DNA from: Denitromonas halophila | Lineage (GTDB): Bacteria > Pseudomonadota > Gammaproteobacteria > Burkholderiales > Rhodocyclaceae | Assembly (NCBI RefSeq): GCF_007625155.1 | Contig: NZ_VMNK01000006.1 | Location: 248,001 to 312,000, forward strand | Length of the DNA: 64,000 bases | Direction: 5' to 3' | Part shown: piece by piece, positions 24,142-32,768 of the stretch | How the letters are laid out: the number at the start of each line of letters is the position of its first letter | Position numbering within the stretch: position 1 is the stretch's first letter | Position numbers and translations under genes: made by a program | Notes under the pieces: model-generated | Databases searched by the model: none | Told to the model about the DNA's origin: nothing | The model's input: only the letters and a program-made list of their open reading frames with translations

Positions 24142-26121
24142 TCAGGCGCCTTCCGGCACCAAAGGCGAAACCGGGTCATCAATGACTGGCCCGTCGCCCC
24201 GCGTCTGCAAGGTCTGGATCGGCCCGCCGCGGAATGGCGCAAAACCGGTTCCGAAGATCACGCCGGCGTCGGCAAGGTCGCCATCGGCCACCACGCCAGC
24301 GCGTACACAGCGCTTCGTAGCCTGCAAAAGTGGTTCGATGATACGGTCAGCCAAACCGGCAGGGATTGATCCAGATGTGGCTTTTTGTGCCTTGCCGCCC
24401 GCCCATACATAGAAACCTTCACCGGATTTCTTGCCCAGCTTGCCCGCCTCGACCCGCTGCATCAGACCGCGCGGCGCGGCACCGGCATCGCTACCGGTGA
24501 GCGCCTGACCTGCCGCCACGGCAATGTCGAGGCCGACGGTATCGACCAGCTCGACCGGCCCGATCGGCATACCCCAGGCGACCAGCGCGGCGTCGATGGT
24601 TTCGGGCGCAATGCCCTCATCCACGCAGCGCAGGGCTTCGAGCATGTAGGGGCCGAGCACGGCGTTGACCAGGAAGCCCGGCGCACTCTTGACCGGCAGC
24701 GGCAGCTTGTCGATCTTGCGCACGAAGGTGGCGGCGCGCTTGACCGCGTCGGTATCGGACTGCTCGCCGGTGACCACTTCGACCAGCGGCAGCATGGCCA
24801 CCGGGTTGAAAAAGTGGATGCCGACCAGTCGCTCGGGTGCGCTCAGCGCCGTGGCAATGTCTTCGAGCCGCAGACTGGAGGTGTTGGTGGCCAGCACGGC
24901 CTCCGGCTTGGCGCGGCGTTCGATATCGGCAAACAGCGCGCGCTTGGCCTCGAGGTTTTCGTAGATCGCCTCGATGATCACGTCGGCATGCGCCACGCCA
25001 TGACCCTGCGGATCGGGAATCAGGCGGTCGAGTGCGAAGCGCGCCTGACGCTTGTCACTACGGAATTTCTTGTCGTAAAGCTTGGCGGCGCGCGCCACGC
25101 CCGGTGCGATGCGCTCGGCGGACTGGTCTTGCAAGGTCACGGTCATGCCGCGCAGCGCACACCACGCGGCGATGTCACCGCCCATCACGCCGGCGCCGAC
25201 CACATGCACCCGCTGGGGCGCGAAGTCACTGTCCTTGCCAAAGCCCTTGAGGCGCTCCTGCAGGAAAAACACGCGCACCAGATTCTTGGCGGTGGATGAA
25301 CGGAAGATCGCATCCATCGACGAGGCACTGCTGCTCGGCACATCCAGCGCATTGCCGCCGTAGTTGGCCCAGATATCGATAATCGCGTAAGGCGCGGGAT
25401 AGTGCTCAGGGCGGGCCTTGGTGGCCACCTGCTTGCGCGCCTTGCTGGCCACGATCGACTTGAGCGGGCCGTTCAACAAGCGCTGCATGAGGGGCAGTTT
25501 CCGCGCCGGCTGGCCGGATAGTGCCAGCACACGTGCGGCGTTGTCCATCACCCGCGGCGCAACGCAAGCGTCGGCCATACCGAGCCGATAGGCACGCCTG
25601 GCGTCCAGGCCCTTGCCGGTGAGCATCAGGTCCAGCGCCGCGCCCGGGCCGATCAGCTCGGGCAGTCGCAGCATGCCGCCCCAGCCCGGCACAATACCGA
25701 GCATGACTTCGGGCAGCGCCAGCCGGGTGCCGGGTTCATCCACCACGATGCGATACCGGCAGGCCAGCGCCAACTCCAGACCGCCGCCCATGCAGTGGCC
25801 GCGAATCAGGGCCAGCGTCGGGAAGCTCACCGCGGCGAGCTGATTCATCAGATCCCAGCCGCGCTTGACCAGCGCACGCGCCGCCTCGGCCGAGTCTACC
25901 TGCGTGAACTCTTCGATATTGGCGCCGGCAATAAACCCGGCCGGCTTGGCCGAGGCAATCACCAGCGCCTTGGGCGGCTGGCTGGACAACGCCGACAACA
26001 CGCGCGAGAGTTCGCTCATCGCCTCGGACGAGAGCGTGTTGGTGCTGCTCTCGGCCGCGTCAAAGTCCAGCCAGGCCAGGCCACCGTCTTCACGGCGCAA
26101 TTGCCAATGTTTATAGGTCAT
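24142..26121 (-). CDS. fadJ: Enoyl-CoA hydratase/3-hydroxyacyl-CoA dehydrogenase, FadJ-like
   Basis: A 659-residue bifunctional enzyme with the hydratase first, starting MTYKHWQLRREDGG. The crotonase half keeps both glutamates (GHCMGGGLELA, LALPEVMLGIVPGWGG). The dehydrogenase half starts at about residue 320 with VHVVGAGVMGGDIAAW and carries GIHFFNPVAMLPLVEVV. It is shorter than E. coli FadJ (about 714). With the FadI-like thiolase and FadE upstream it forms a second full beta-oxidation set, distinct from fadN. It starts 43 bases after the DegV gene stop. Confidence 0.9.
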   Translation of the reverse strand: MTYKHWQLRREDGGLAWLDFDAAESSTNTLSSEAMSELSRVLSALSSQPPKALVIASAKPAGFIAGANIEEFTQVDSAEAARALVKRGWDLMNQLAAVSFPTLALIRGHCMGGGLELALACRYRIVVDEPGTRLALPEVMLGIVPGWGGMLRLPELIGPGAALDLMLTGKGLDARRAYRLGMADACVAPRVMDNAARVLALSGQPARKLPLMQRLLNGPLKSIVASKARKQVATKARPEHYPAPYAIIDIWANYGGNALDVPSSSASSMDAIFRSSTAKNLVRVFFLQERLKGFGKDSDFAPQRVHVVGAGVMGGDIAAWCALRGMTVTLQDQSAERIAPGVARAAKLYDKKFRSDKRQARFALDRLIPDPQGHGVAHADVIIEAIYENLEAKRALFADIERRAKPEAVLATNTSSLRLEDIATALSAPERLVGIHFFNPVAMLPLVEVVTGEQSDTDAVKRAATFVRKIDKLPLPVKSAPGFLVNAVLGPYMLEALRCVDEGIAPETIDAALVAWGMPIGPVELVDTVGLDIAVAAGQALTGSDAGAAPRGLMQRVEAGKLGKKSGEGFYVWAGGKAQKATSGSIPAGLADRIIEPLLQATKRCVRAGVVADGDLADAGVIFGTGFAPFRGGPIQTLQTRGDGPVIDDPVSPLVPEGA

Positions 26122-26164
26122 TCCATTCGCTCGCGTCGTTCGCGCCCGGGATCTCCGGGGCGCA

Positions 26165-27106
26165 TCACACTTGATGTCCATGGGCGGCAAAAGCCACGCA
26201 CAAGGCGCCGGCGCCCACATTGATGGCCGCGGTCTGACTCATGTGCGAAACCAGCACCTCGACACCCGCGGCATGCGCCGCCTTTTCCATTGGTTCAAAC
26301 CCTGGCATCGCGCCGACGCGATCCACCGGGCCGCCGTAACTCACACAAATGCAGGGCACATCCAGCCCTTGCACAATTTGCCGCTCGACACGCGCAAACA
26401 GTGACTTCACGCCGCTTTCAAACCCGCGCACCTTGTCGACCGGGCGGGTGTTGTCCCGGTGGGCATAGAGCACCGGCTTGAGGTTGAGCAGCGAGCCCAC
26501 CGTATAGGCGGCCCAGTTCACGCTGTGGTCGCCCTTCTTGGCCGCGCGCCGCATGATGTAGTACAGGTCGTCAGCCACCATGAAGGCATGCAGCCCATCG
26601 GCAACATGCGACAGCCGCGGGCTCATCGCGTCCAGTGCCGTGCCCGCGTCGCGTAGTCGTACCGCCTCATAGGCCAGCACGCCTTGCCCGGCAAACAGGG
26701 TGCGCGAGTTGATCACCGTCGCGCCCCAGCTCAGGCTCAGGCCCGCCGCGCGACGCACTTCGCGCGCGCTTCGCCCGGCCGTGAGTGCCGCCTGCGTGGC
26801 ATGCGCAAAAATCGGGCTGCGTCCGCTGGTGATGGTCATGCACACCAGGTGGTCATAGGTGCTCACCCAGCTTTCCAAAAACAGGGCTTCTATCTCGCCG
26901 GCCGACAAGGGCGCCGACTCGGCATGCAGTTCGGCACGCCTGTCCTGGCGCTCGCGATAGAAGGCCGCGGTGCTGACCGGGTCGCGGGTGTCGACCAGAT
27001 GGCGATCCCCCACACGCAAGCCGATCGGCAGCACATGGATGCCCTTGTCCGCCAGGAAGTCACCCGGCAGATCGCAGGCCGCGTCCACCACCAACCCGAT
27101 CCTCAT
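26165..27106 (-). CDS. DegV-family (FakB-like) fatty-acid-binding protein
   Basis: A 313-residue DegV protein: MRIGLVVDAACDLP at the start (the D-x-x-x-D-L-P region), HVLPIGLRVGD, then CMTITSGRSPIFAHA and VINSRTLFAGQG matching the fatty-acid pocket region. In Firmicutes, DegV proteins (FakB) hold a fatty acid while FakA phosphorylates it. No FakA-like kinase is in this window. The position between a thiolase and a FadJ-like gene suggests fatty-acid binding or delivery here. It is longer than most FakB (about 280). Confidence 0.85.
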   Translation of the reverse strand: MRIGLVVDAACDLPGDFLADKGIHVLPIGLRVGDRHLVDTRDPVSTAAFYRERQDRRAELHAESAPLSAGEIEALFLESWVSTYDHLVCMTITSGRSPIFAHATQAALTAGRSAREVRRAAGLSLSWGATVINSRTLFAGQGVLAYEAVRLRDAGTALDAMSPRLSHVADGLHAFMVADDLYYIMRRAAKKGDHSVNWAAYTVGSLLNLKPVLYAHRDNTRPVDKVRGFESGVKSLFARVERQIVQGLDVPCICVSYGGPVDRVGAMPGFEPMEKAAHAAGVEVLVSHMSQTAAINVGAGALCVAFAAHGHQV

Positions 27107-27242
27107 CGACGCACCTCGCCAATCCAGCGAAAACGGGTTTCAACACCTGTAGAGACAGGCCCGAAGGCTACGGCGGACGCGGGGCTTGGCAATATGCAGG
27201 GGGGCATTGCCGCCTCCCGCGCCCGACCGTAACCTGTCGCCC

Positions 27243-28523
27243 TCACAGGGCTTCAACCAACATGGCACCGCCTTGTCCGCCACCAATGCAGATACTGGCA
27301 ATGCCGCGCTTGCCGCCGTTGCGGCGAAGCACATTCAACAGATGCAGCACGATGCGCGCGCCGCTGGCGCCGACCGGATGGCCTTGCGCGACGGCGCCGC
27401 CATCGATATTCAGACGACTTTCGTCGAGCACGCCCATGGCGGCGTCGAGACCGAGCTCGTTGCGGCAGTAGTCTTCGTCGTCCCAAGCGCGCAAGCAGGC
27501 GATCACCTGGGCGGCAAAGGCTTCGTTGATTTCCCACGCATCCAGATCGTTCAGCGCGAGCCCGTGGCGTTGCAAAATCGGCGACGCCGCATGCACCGGA
27601 CCCAGGCCCATCTGATCGGGCGCGAGGCCGGCCCACTGGCTGTCGGCGATCTTGCCGATGGGTTCGAGGCCGTGCTTGTCGACCGCCGCTTCGGAGGCGA
27701 GGATCAGCCATGCGGCGCCATCGGTAATCTGCGAGCTGTTGCCGGCAGTCACCTTGCCGTAACGCTTATCGAAGAAGGGGCGCAGCTTGGCGAGATTGGC
27801 GGCCGTGGAGTCGGCACGCATGCCGTCGTCCTGCGCATAGACCTTGCCGTCGCGGTCGATCAGCGGAATGATTTCGTCGAAATGCCCGGCGGCCTGCGCG
27901 GCGATCACGCGCTGGTGGCTGCGTGCGGAGAATTCATCCATCTCCTCACGACTGATGCCGAACTTCCAGGCCAGGTTCTCGGCGGTCTGACCCATCAGCT
28001 GGCCGACGATCGGGTCGGTCAGGCCTTTCATGATGCCGATCACTGGCGCCAAATAACCGAGCTTGAACTGGCGCAGCGCGGCGACTTTTTGCCCAGCGGT
28101 TTTGGTCGCGTACCAGCCCGACAGCCAGCGCACCATGGCGTCGGACAGCAGCAGCGGCGCCCGCGACAGCGCATCGGACCCACCGGCCAGCACCAGATCG
28201 GAACGCCCGGCCTGAATGTTGACCAGCGCAGAATCCAGCGCCTGCATGCCGCTGGCGCAGTTGCGCATCACCGTCCATCCCGGCACCTTGAGCCCACAGC
28301 CCATGCGCAGCGCCACCACCCGGCCGATGTTCACTTCATCCGGCGAGGGGCTGGCGCAACCGAGGATGACCTCGTCGAGCTGGTCGGGCGCAAAGCGCTG
28401 GCGCGACAGCAAGGCAGAGCCAGCCGCAGTGGCCAGATCGGAGGCCGCGAACGGCCCCGGCGTGTTGCGGGACTTGAGGAAGGGCGTGCGCGCCCCATCG
28501 ATGATGTACACCGGCTGGTTCAT
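27243..28523 (-). CDS. fadI: Acetyl-CoA C-acyltransferase, FadI-like thiolase
   Basis: A 426-residue thiolase, about 28 residues longer than the FadA-type copy in this window. The catalytic cysteine is in MRNCASGMQALD (near residue 93) and the C-terminal motif is CIGGGQGGAMLVE. It has the size and order of FadI proteins that partner FadJ. It lies 11 bases after the fadE gene stop, so the two are one transcript. The following gap of 136 bases to the DegV gene holds no operator that I can recognise. Confidence 0.9.
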   Translation of the reverse strand: MNQPVYIIDGARTPFLKSRNTPGPFAASDLATAAGSALLSRQRFAPDQLDEVILGCASPSPDEVNIGRVVALRMGCGLKVPGWTVMRNCASGMQALDSALVNIQAGRSDLVLAGGSDALSRAPLLLSDAMVRWLSGWYATKTAGQKVAALRQFKLGYLAPVIGIMKGLTDPIVGQLMGQTAENLAWKFGISREEMDEFSARSHQRVIAAQAAGHFDEIIPLIDRDGKVYAQDDGMRADSTAANLAKLRPFFDKRYGKVTAGNSSQITDGAAWLILASEAAVDKHGLEPIGKIADSQWAGLAPDQMGLGPVHAASPILQRHGLALNDLDAWEINEAFAAQVIACLRAWDDEDYCRNELGLDAAMGVLDESRLNIDGGAVAQGHPVGASGARIVLHLLNVLRRNGGKRGIASICIGGGQGGAMLVEAL

Positions 28524-28534
28524 GGCGGCCCCCC

Positions 28535-31021
28535 TTACGCGACTTTGCGCCGTGCGTTCTGGTCGTCGGGGGTGACATCTTCGAGCGCGGCGCGCAGGCC
28601 AAAGTCGTACTCGAAGTCATCGACCCGGATCACTTTGTCGCGCAACTCGCCACGACGACGCATCACCGCGTATTCCACGTCGGTGATCACGCGGGCCTCG
28701 AGTGCCTTGGCGTAGAGCGCATCGACGCCACCGCCAATAAGCAGGCCGGGGGAAAACTGGCCGCCCTTGATCGCGCGCTTGACCTTCTGCTCGATCGGCT
28801 CGGCCTCGACCGTGGCCAGCAAGGCAGCCTCCAGCGCGGCGACCGGATCTTCGAGATCGGTGCCGACGTAGGAATCGGCCACCAGGCGATCGCGCGTGGC
28901 GGACGGCGTGATCAGCAGCTTGGCCACGTCGTGACCGAGGCGGTCGGATGGCACCACATAGGGGCGACCAATCGGGAACACCACCACATGACGCAGGAAA
29001 GCGGCGAAGAGCTTGTTCGGGAAGTTGGCGATCACGCCTTCGAAGGCGTTCTGGATCTTGAACATCGCATCCCACACCGCCCAGTGCATCAGCGGTGCAT
29101 CGTCTGCCTGACGACCTTCGGCCTCATAGCGCTTGAGCGTGGCAGATACCAGATACATCAGCGAAAGAATATCGCCCAGACGGGCCGACAGCTTTTCCTT
29201 GCGCTTGAGCGCGCCGCCCATGGTGCCCATCGAAATGTCGGACAGGAAGGCGAAAGCGGCCGAGTAACGGGTGAGCTGCTGGTAATAGCGCTTGGTTTCG
29301 GGTGCGATGTTGCTTGGCACCTTGACGAAGTGCGAACCGGTCATGCCCATCACCAGCGCCCGCGAAATGTTGCTGACGGTGTAGCCGATGTGGCCCCAGA
29401 AGGCCTTGTCGAAGGTTTCCAGATCATTGGCCTGCGCCGCGTGCATTTCCTTGAGCACATACGGATGGCAGCGGATTGCGCCCTGACCGAAAAGAATCAG
29501 GCTGCGCGTCAGGATGTTGGCGCCTTCGACGGTGATGCCGACCGGAATCTGCTGGTAAGCGCGGCCGAGGAAGTTCTGCGGACCCAGGCAGATGCCCTTG
29601 CCGCCGATCACATCCATGCCGTCATTGACGGTCTGGCGCGCACGCTCGGTGACATGGTATTTGACGATGGCCGACACCACCGAGGGCTTCTCGCCGAGGT
29701 CGATCGAACTGGCGGTCAGCACCCGCGCCGCATCGGACAGATAGGTGTTGGCACCGATGCGGGTCAACGCTTCTTCCACGCCCTCGAAACGGCCGATGGC
29801 CGTCTTGAACTGGTAACGCACGCGGGCATAGGCACCCACCGCACGAGCGGTGAGCTTCTGCATGCCGGTGTTCGAACCCGGCAGCGAGATTGAACGGCCG
29901 GCCGCGAGGCACTCCATCAGCATGCGCCAACCCTGGCCAGCCATGGCCGGACCACCGATGATGAAGTCCAGCGGCATGAATACGTCCTGACCACGGATCG
30001 GGCCGTTCATCCACACCGCGTTGAGCGGGAAGTGACGGCGACCGATATCGACGCCCGGGTGGTTCCACGGCACCAGCGCGCAGGTGATGCCGATGTCTTC
30101 GGTCTCGCCCAGCAGGTGGTCGGGGTCGAACATGCGGAAGGCCAGGCCGAACACCGTGCACACCGGTGCCAGCGTGATGTAACGCTTGTCGAAGGACACA
30201 CGCACGCCGAGCACTTCTTCGCCCTGCCACATGCCTTTGCACACCACGCCAGCGTCGGGAATCGACGCCGCGTCGGAGCCGGCCCAGGGACTGGTCAGCG
30301 CAAAGGCGGGGATCTCCTCGCCTTTGGCCAGTCGCGGCAAATAGTGGTTTTTCTGTTCAGGCGTACCGTAATGCAGCAGCAACTCGGCCGGGCCGAGGGA
30401 ATTGGGCACCATCACCGTCACCGCCGCGGCGGACGAGCGCGTCGACAGCTTGGTCACCACCTGCGAGTGCATGAAGGCCGAGAAACCCTTGCCGCCGTAT
30501 TCCTTGGGAATGATCATGCCCAAAAAGCCCTGGGTCTTGATGTAGTCCCACACCACCTGCGGCAAATCCTGTTTCTGCGAGCTCTCCCACTCGTCAGTCA
30601 GGCGGCACAGCTCGCTGGTCTGCACATCGAGAAACTGCTGCTCCTCGTCGGACAGCCTGGGCCACGGATAAGCCAGCAGCTTGCGCCAGTCGGGCGAACC
30701 AGCGAAGAGCTCGCCCTCCCACCACACGGTGCCGGCCTCGAGCGCGTCCTTTTCGGTCTGCGACATTGAAGGCAGCGCCTTGCGAAAAGCACTGAGCGTC
30801 GGCGCGCTGATCAGCGATTTACGCAGCGACGGCACCAGAAAAACGCCCATGATCGCCACATATGCCAGTAGCGTCAGCACCACGGCGCCGGTCGGCCACG
30901 CACCCACCCAGGCCAGCCCGGACAGCCATACCAAGCCCGCCACAAACCAGGCAAAAAATGGCGCTCGCCCGTAGGCGAGCGCACCTGCCAAGGGAGGGAG
31001 GGACAGAAAAAACCAAATCAT
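28535..31021 (-). CDS. fadE: Acyl-CoA dehydrogenase, E. coli FadE type
   Basis: An 828-residue protein (E. coli FadE is 814). It begins with hydrophobic segments (residues 1-75, MIWFFLSLPPLAGALAYG and VVLTLLAYVAIMGVF) that probably tether it to the inner membrane. The acyl-CoA dehydrogenase core follows (ALTSPWAGSDAASIPD, EGANILTRSLILFGQGAI). It catalyses the first, rate-limiting step on long and medium chains. AGGAG precedes the start. It is the second gene after tetR2 in the direction of transcription, 57 bases away. This is distinct from the 596-residue dehydrogenase at 15795. Confidence 0.93.
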   Translation of the reverse strand: MIWFFLSLPPLAGALAYGRAPFFAWFVAGLVWLSGLAWVGAWPTGAVVLTLLAYVAIMGVFLVPSLRKSLISAPTLSAFRKALPSMSQTEKDALEAGTVWWEGELFAGSPDWRKLLAYPWPRLSDEEQQFLDVQTSELCRLTDEWESSQKQDLPQVVWDYIKTQGFLGMIIPKEYGGKGFSAFMHSQVVTKLSTRSSAAAVTVMVPNSLGPAELLLHYGTPEQKNHYLPRLAKGEEIPAFALTSPWAGSDAASIPDAGVVCKGMWQGEEVLGVRVSFDKRYITLAPVCTVFGLAFRMFDPDHLLGETEDIGITCALVPWNHPGVDIGRRHFPLNAVWMNGPIRGQDVFMPLDFIIGGPAMAGQGWRMLMECLAAGRSISLPGSNTGMQKLTARAVGAYARVRYQFKTAIGRFEGVEEALTRIGANTYLSDAARVLTASSIDLGEKPSVVSAIVKYHVTERARQTVNDGMDVIGGKGICLGPQNFLGRAYQQIPVGITVEGANILTRSLILFGQGAIRCHPYVLKEMHAAQANDLETFDKAFWGHIGYTVSNISRALVMGMTGSHFVKVPSNIAPETKRYYQQLTRYSAAFAFLSDISMGTMGGALKRKEKLSARLGDILSLMYLVSATLKRYEAEGRQADDAPLMHWAVWDAMFKIQNAFEGVIANFPNKLFAAFLRHVVVFPIGRPYVVPSDRLGHDVAKLLITPSATRDRLVADSYVGTDLEDPVAALEAALLATVEAEPIEQKVKRAIKGGQFSPGLLIGGGVDALYAKALEARVITDVEYAVMRRRGELRDKVIRVDDFEYDFGLRAALEDVTPDDQNARRKVA

Positions 31022-31078
31022 GTGCTACATCTCCTCGCTGGGTGCGGCGCGTTCTATTGCGCGCTCACACCTTGACCA

Positions 31079-31771
31079 TCACGCCGCGTCGCGGCGGATT
31101 GCTCTTGATTCAATGACCTCTTCCGGCAAGGGCGCCCGCAAACCACCCAGCAAGAAAGACATCAGTCGCGGCATCAACCGCGTCGGGTCCTCATCATCAA
31201 AGTCCCCGGCAAACAATTGCAGCGCATCCGTTCCGGCAATCGCGTAGGACATGGCGCCCATCATGAAGTGGAAGCGCCACAGAATTTCCTCGCGCGGCAC
31301 ATCGGGCAGCGCCCGGTACAACGCACTCATGAAACGCTGCACCACCTCGGCGTACTCTTCAGCCAAAAACTGGCGCACAAACTCATTCGGCTCGGTGTAG
31401 GTACGACCCAGCAAGCGCATGAAGGTCGCTCCGCCGTGCTCCGTATCCGCCGCCATCTTCAACGACACGCCAAAAAAGGCGGCCACGATCTTGCTCGGCT
31501 TGAGCGGCGCACCGTTTGCCAGCGCCTCCTCGGCCTCGAGCGCGCCCAAGCGGTCGCGGTTCAACTCGGTCAGACGCCGCCGAAACACCTCCTGGATCAG
31601 CGCATCCTTGCTGCCAAAGTGATAATTCACCGCCGCCAGATTCACCTCTGCCTGGCCCGTAATCATTCGCATCGACGTGGCTTCGAAACCATGCGTCATG
31701 AACAGCGATTCCGCTGCATTCAAAATCCGCGCCCGGGTATCTGGACCCTGCTTTGCCGTTGCCTCGCTCAT
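31079..31771 (-). CDS. TetR-family regulator (FadR-like) in beta-oxidation cluster, copy 2
   Basis: A 230-residue TetR regulator starting MSEATAKQGPDTRAR, with GAAGGAG upstream; the in-frame extension to 31846 is rejected because it would run into the operator. Its helix-turn-helix (LNAAESLFMTHGFEATSMRMITGQAEV, NYHFGSKDALIQEV) and C-terminal domain resemble copy 1. A perfect palindromic operator lies 71-88 bases upstream. It heads the tetR2-fadE-fadI unit and probably represses itself and those genes until acyl-CoA binds. Confidence 0.88.
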   Translation of the reverse strand: MSEATAKQGPDTRARILNAAESLFMTHGFEATSMRMITGQAEVNLAAVNYHFGSKDALIQEVFRRRLTELNRDRLGALEAEEALANGAPLKPSKIVAAFFGVSLKMAADTEHGGATFMRLLGRTYTEPNEFVRQFLAEEYAEVVQRFMSALYRALPDVPREEILWRFHFMMGAMSYAIAGTDALQLFAGDFDDEDPTRLMPRLMSFLLGGLRAPLPEEVIESRAIRRDAA

Positions 31772-31841
31772 GGGGATCACGCTCCTTCGTTCTTGTTTTG
31801 TATTGGGGCAGATCATCGCAATAGCAAAAGACGCAATCCTG

Positions 31842-31859
31842 TTCAAACGTTCGTTTGAA
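31842..31859. promoter_or_regulatory. Best-formed FadR-like operator, upstream of tetR2-fadE
   Basis: TTCAAACG, TT, CGTTTGAA: both 8-base arms match perfectly. It sits in the promoter region of the tetR2-fadE-fadI unit. It is the reference form for the other three copies in the window (13175, about 17631 and 21512). Confidence 0.75.
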
Positions 31860-31945
31860 TCATACGTTCTGCTAAAACGATGTCAACTGATTTCTAGGTC
31901 TCCCGCCCAAAAAGATCAATCGGCGGTGCAACATAAATGCTTGAT

Positions 31946-31957
31946 GCAATGCAACAT
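31946..31957. promoter_or_regulatory. TGCANYGCARCA motif, copy 1
   Basis: TGCAATGCAACA, part of a 16-base identity (31943-31958) with 47088-47103. It is about 175 bases upstream of tetR2 in a stretch (31860-31994) with no gene. The motif resembles TGC/GCA dyads reported for PHA regulators (PhaR). Confidence 0.35.
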
Positions 31958-31994
31958 TCTGGCCGCGCCGCAGACTCATGATGCCGCAGTGGAC

Positions 31995-32026
31995 GACAAA
32001 AGGGGCGCCTTCGCGCCCCTTTTGTC
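31995..32026 (-). terminator. Strong intrinsic terminator after cpxP-like gene
   Basis: A perfect 14-base stem (GACAAAAGGGGCGC with GCGCCCCTTTTGTC) and a 4-base loop, with an embedded TTTT on either strand. It is placed 20 bases beyond the stop of the CpxP-like gene. Confidence 0.88.
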
Positions 32027-32045
32027 ATGTGCACTCTCGCTTACA

Positions 32046-32576
32046 TCACGCGTCCGGACTCGGTCCGCCGCGCATCTTGCCGCGCCCCATGCCCTCTCGC
32101 TTGTCGCCCCGCCATGCACGCTTCTCTTGAAGCTGCTTGCGCTGCTCGGGTGTCAGCACCTCATAAACGGCACGTTCGCCCGCAATGCGCGACTGCATCA
32201 TCGTGGCCATGGCGACCGACTGCTGCTCGGTCAATGCCTTGACGCGCGCTGCATCGTAGTTTTCAGCGATGGCGGCTTCACGCAGCTGATTCTTGAGATC
32301 ACGCATAAGCTTCATCTGCTCTCGCATTTTCGGCATCTCGGCGTGCTTGAGTTCAAAAATCTGGTCGCGCTGCGCTTCGGTCAGATCCAGCCCCTTGAGC
32401 ATCCGCATCATGCCGCCACGACCGGGGCCATCCATACCCGGCCCCATGTGCATGAATGCCTCGCATCCGCCCTTGCCGCCACCCATGCCAGGCGCGGCTT
32501 GCGCGGCCAAGGGCACTGCCAACGCAATGCTGCTGGCCAACAGAAAGGCTCCAATAATCGATTTGCGCTTGTTCAT
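32046..32576 (-). CDS. CpxP/Spy-like periplasmic LTxxQ protein
   Basis: About 176 residues. The second ATG of an ATGATG pair is favoured because AAGGAG lies 6 bases upstream. A signal peptide is followed by a Gly/Met-rich segment, then helices with LTEAQRDQIFELK and LTPEQRKQLQEKR, the LTxxQ motifs of Spy/CpxP. In enterobacteria CpxP is a periplasmic inhibitor of the CpxA sensor and Spy is a chaperone. Divergent placement next to a CpxR/CpxA-like pair and the GTAAA box array between them support a CpxP-type role. Confidence 0.85.
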   Translation of the reverse strand: MNKRKSIIGAFLLASSIALAVPLAAQAAPGMGGGKGGCEAFMHMGPGMDGPGRGGMMRMLKGLDLTEAQRDQIFELKHAEMPKMREQMKLMRDLKNQLREAAIAENYDAARVKALTEQQSVAMATMMQSRIAGERAVYEVLTPEQRKQLQEKRAWRGDKREGMGRGKMRGGPSPDA

Positions 32577-32656
32577 CATGCTCTCCTTGTTTCGTCGTCT
32601 ATCCGGTCCGGGGCGAAGCGCCCTCCACCGACAGCTGCAGTGTCGCGCTGCGCGCC

Positions 32657-32702
32657 GTAAAGCACGGTTAACCCGCCGTAAAGACAGGTAAAGCGGCGTA
32701 AA
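32657..32702. promoter_or_regulatory. Tandem CpxR-type boxes between cpxP-like and cpxR-like genes
   Basis: Half-sites: GTAAA 32657-32661, GTTAA 32667-32671, GTAAA 32678-32682, GTAAA 32688-32692, GTAAA 32698-32702. The spacers are 5, 6, 5 and 5 bases. GTAAA-N5-GTAAA is the established CpxR consensus. About one helical turn separates successive half-sites. Confidence 0.85.
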
Positions 32703-32768
32703 GCCGCTCGCCAGTCCTTTTAGCCGCCGTATCATTGGCGCCATGAACGAAAGAATCGTGGAGTCGAG

